Source: Anaerobacillus sp.
GTDB taxonomy: Bacteria > Bacillota > Bacilli > Bacillales > Anaerobacillaceae
Direction of reading: 5' to 3'
Length of the DNA stretch: 13,930 bases
NCBI GenBank assembly: GCA_007118195.1
Contig: SKSA01000280.1
Location: forward strand, 1 to 13,930
In this document: in pieces, positions 13,815 to 13,930 of the stretch
Position numbering within the stretch: the first letter of the stretch is position 1
Layout of the letters: every line of letters starts with the position of its first letter
Made by a program: the position numbers and the translations under genes
Notes under the pieces: model-generated
Told to the model about the DNA's origin: nothing
Database searches by the model: none
What the model saw: only the letters and a program-made list of their open reading frames with translations

Positions 13815-13930
13815 TTAATCCTTAAATGGTTTAAGGGTTATAGACCCCCACCTCAACGCGTAGCGTAGGTGGGAACTTTTAATCAGGTGGAGTCGAGACT
13901 CCATCTGATTTCTCGATGTTTCAGCTTGCT
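13815..13930. repeat. Multi-hairpin dispersed repeat, copy 2 (cut by the window end)
   Basis: This copy is in the same orientation as 34-148. It differs by one extra C in the C run at 13844-13848 and by two substitutions. One of these, T at 13904, sits in the 13-bp stem (13882-13909) and changes a G-C pair to a G-T wobble, so the fold is kept; the other lies between stems. The sequence left of 13815 is unrelated to that left of copy 1, which marks this edge of the repeat at TTAATCC. The right end lies outside the window. Confidence 0.85.

Overview
The window looks like chromosomal core DNA from a low-GC, endospore-forming member of the Bacillaceae. Signs of this are the strong AGGAGG-type ribosome binding sites, the use of TTG and GTG starts, T-tailed hairpin terminators, a YtfJ/GerW-type sporulation gene, and gene order. 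As I recall B. subtilis, nadK (ytdI), sppA, yteJ/sppI, ytfI, ytfJ, tpx, ytxK, ackA and argG-argH lie together, and the same order is seen here. The species cannot be named from the sequence alone.

Layout. 1-210: the end of an unidentified region, a multi-hairpin repeat (copy 1) and a strong terminator. 211-1011 (-): NAD kinase. 1177-2692 (+): sppA followed 13 nt later by an SppI/YteJ-type RDD membrane protein, a likely protease-inhibitor pair. 2839-3976 (+): ytfI (DUF2953) tightly coupled to ytfJ, then a terminator. 4162-4662 (+): thiol peroxidase with its own promoter and terminator. 4829-5818 (+): YtxK-type methyltransferase. 5819-6430: 612 bp without a gene but rich in structure: a compound hairpin element, a 30-bp-period AAAATG repeat that could be a transposon-end scar, a long dyad, and the ackA promoter. 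6431-7618 (+): acetate kinase with a 12-bp-stem terminator.

7740-9996 (+): a three-gene segment (EcsC-family protein, a 103-aa unknown protein, an alpha/beta hydrolase) where B. subtilis carries moaB. 10188-12778 (+): argG and argH overlapping by 3 nt, preceded by TATGAAT/ATTCATA elements resembling ArgR/AhrC half-sites; together they convert citrulline to arginine. 12892-13326 (-): an ATP-binding-type universal stress protein converging on argH through a bidirectional terminator, with a match to a SigB promoter upstream. 13468-13608 (+): a 46-aa acidic protein. 13815-13930: a second, almost identical copy of the multi-hairpin repeat, cut by the window end.

The genes are conventional housekeeping genes. 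The unexplained material is intergenic: the repeat copies 13.8 kb apart, the folded element between ytxK and ackA, and several dyads beside promoters. I found no CRISPR array, rRNA, tRNA, prophage, toxin-antitoxin pair or intact transposase.
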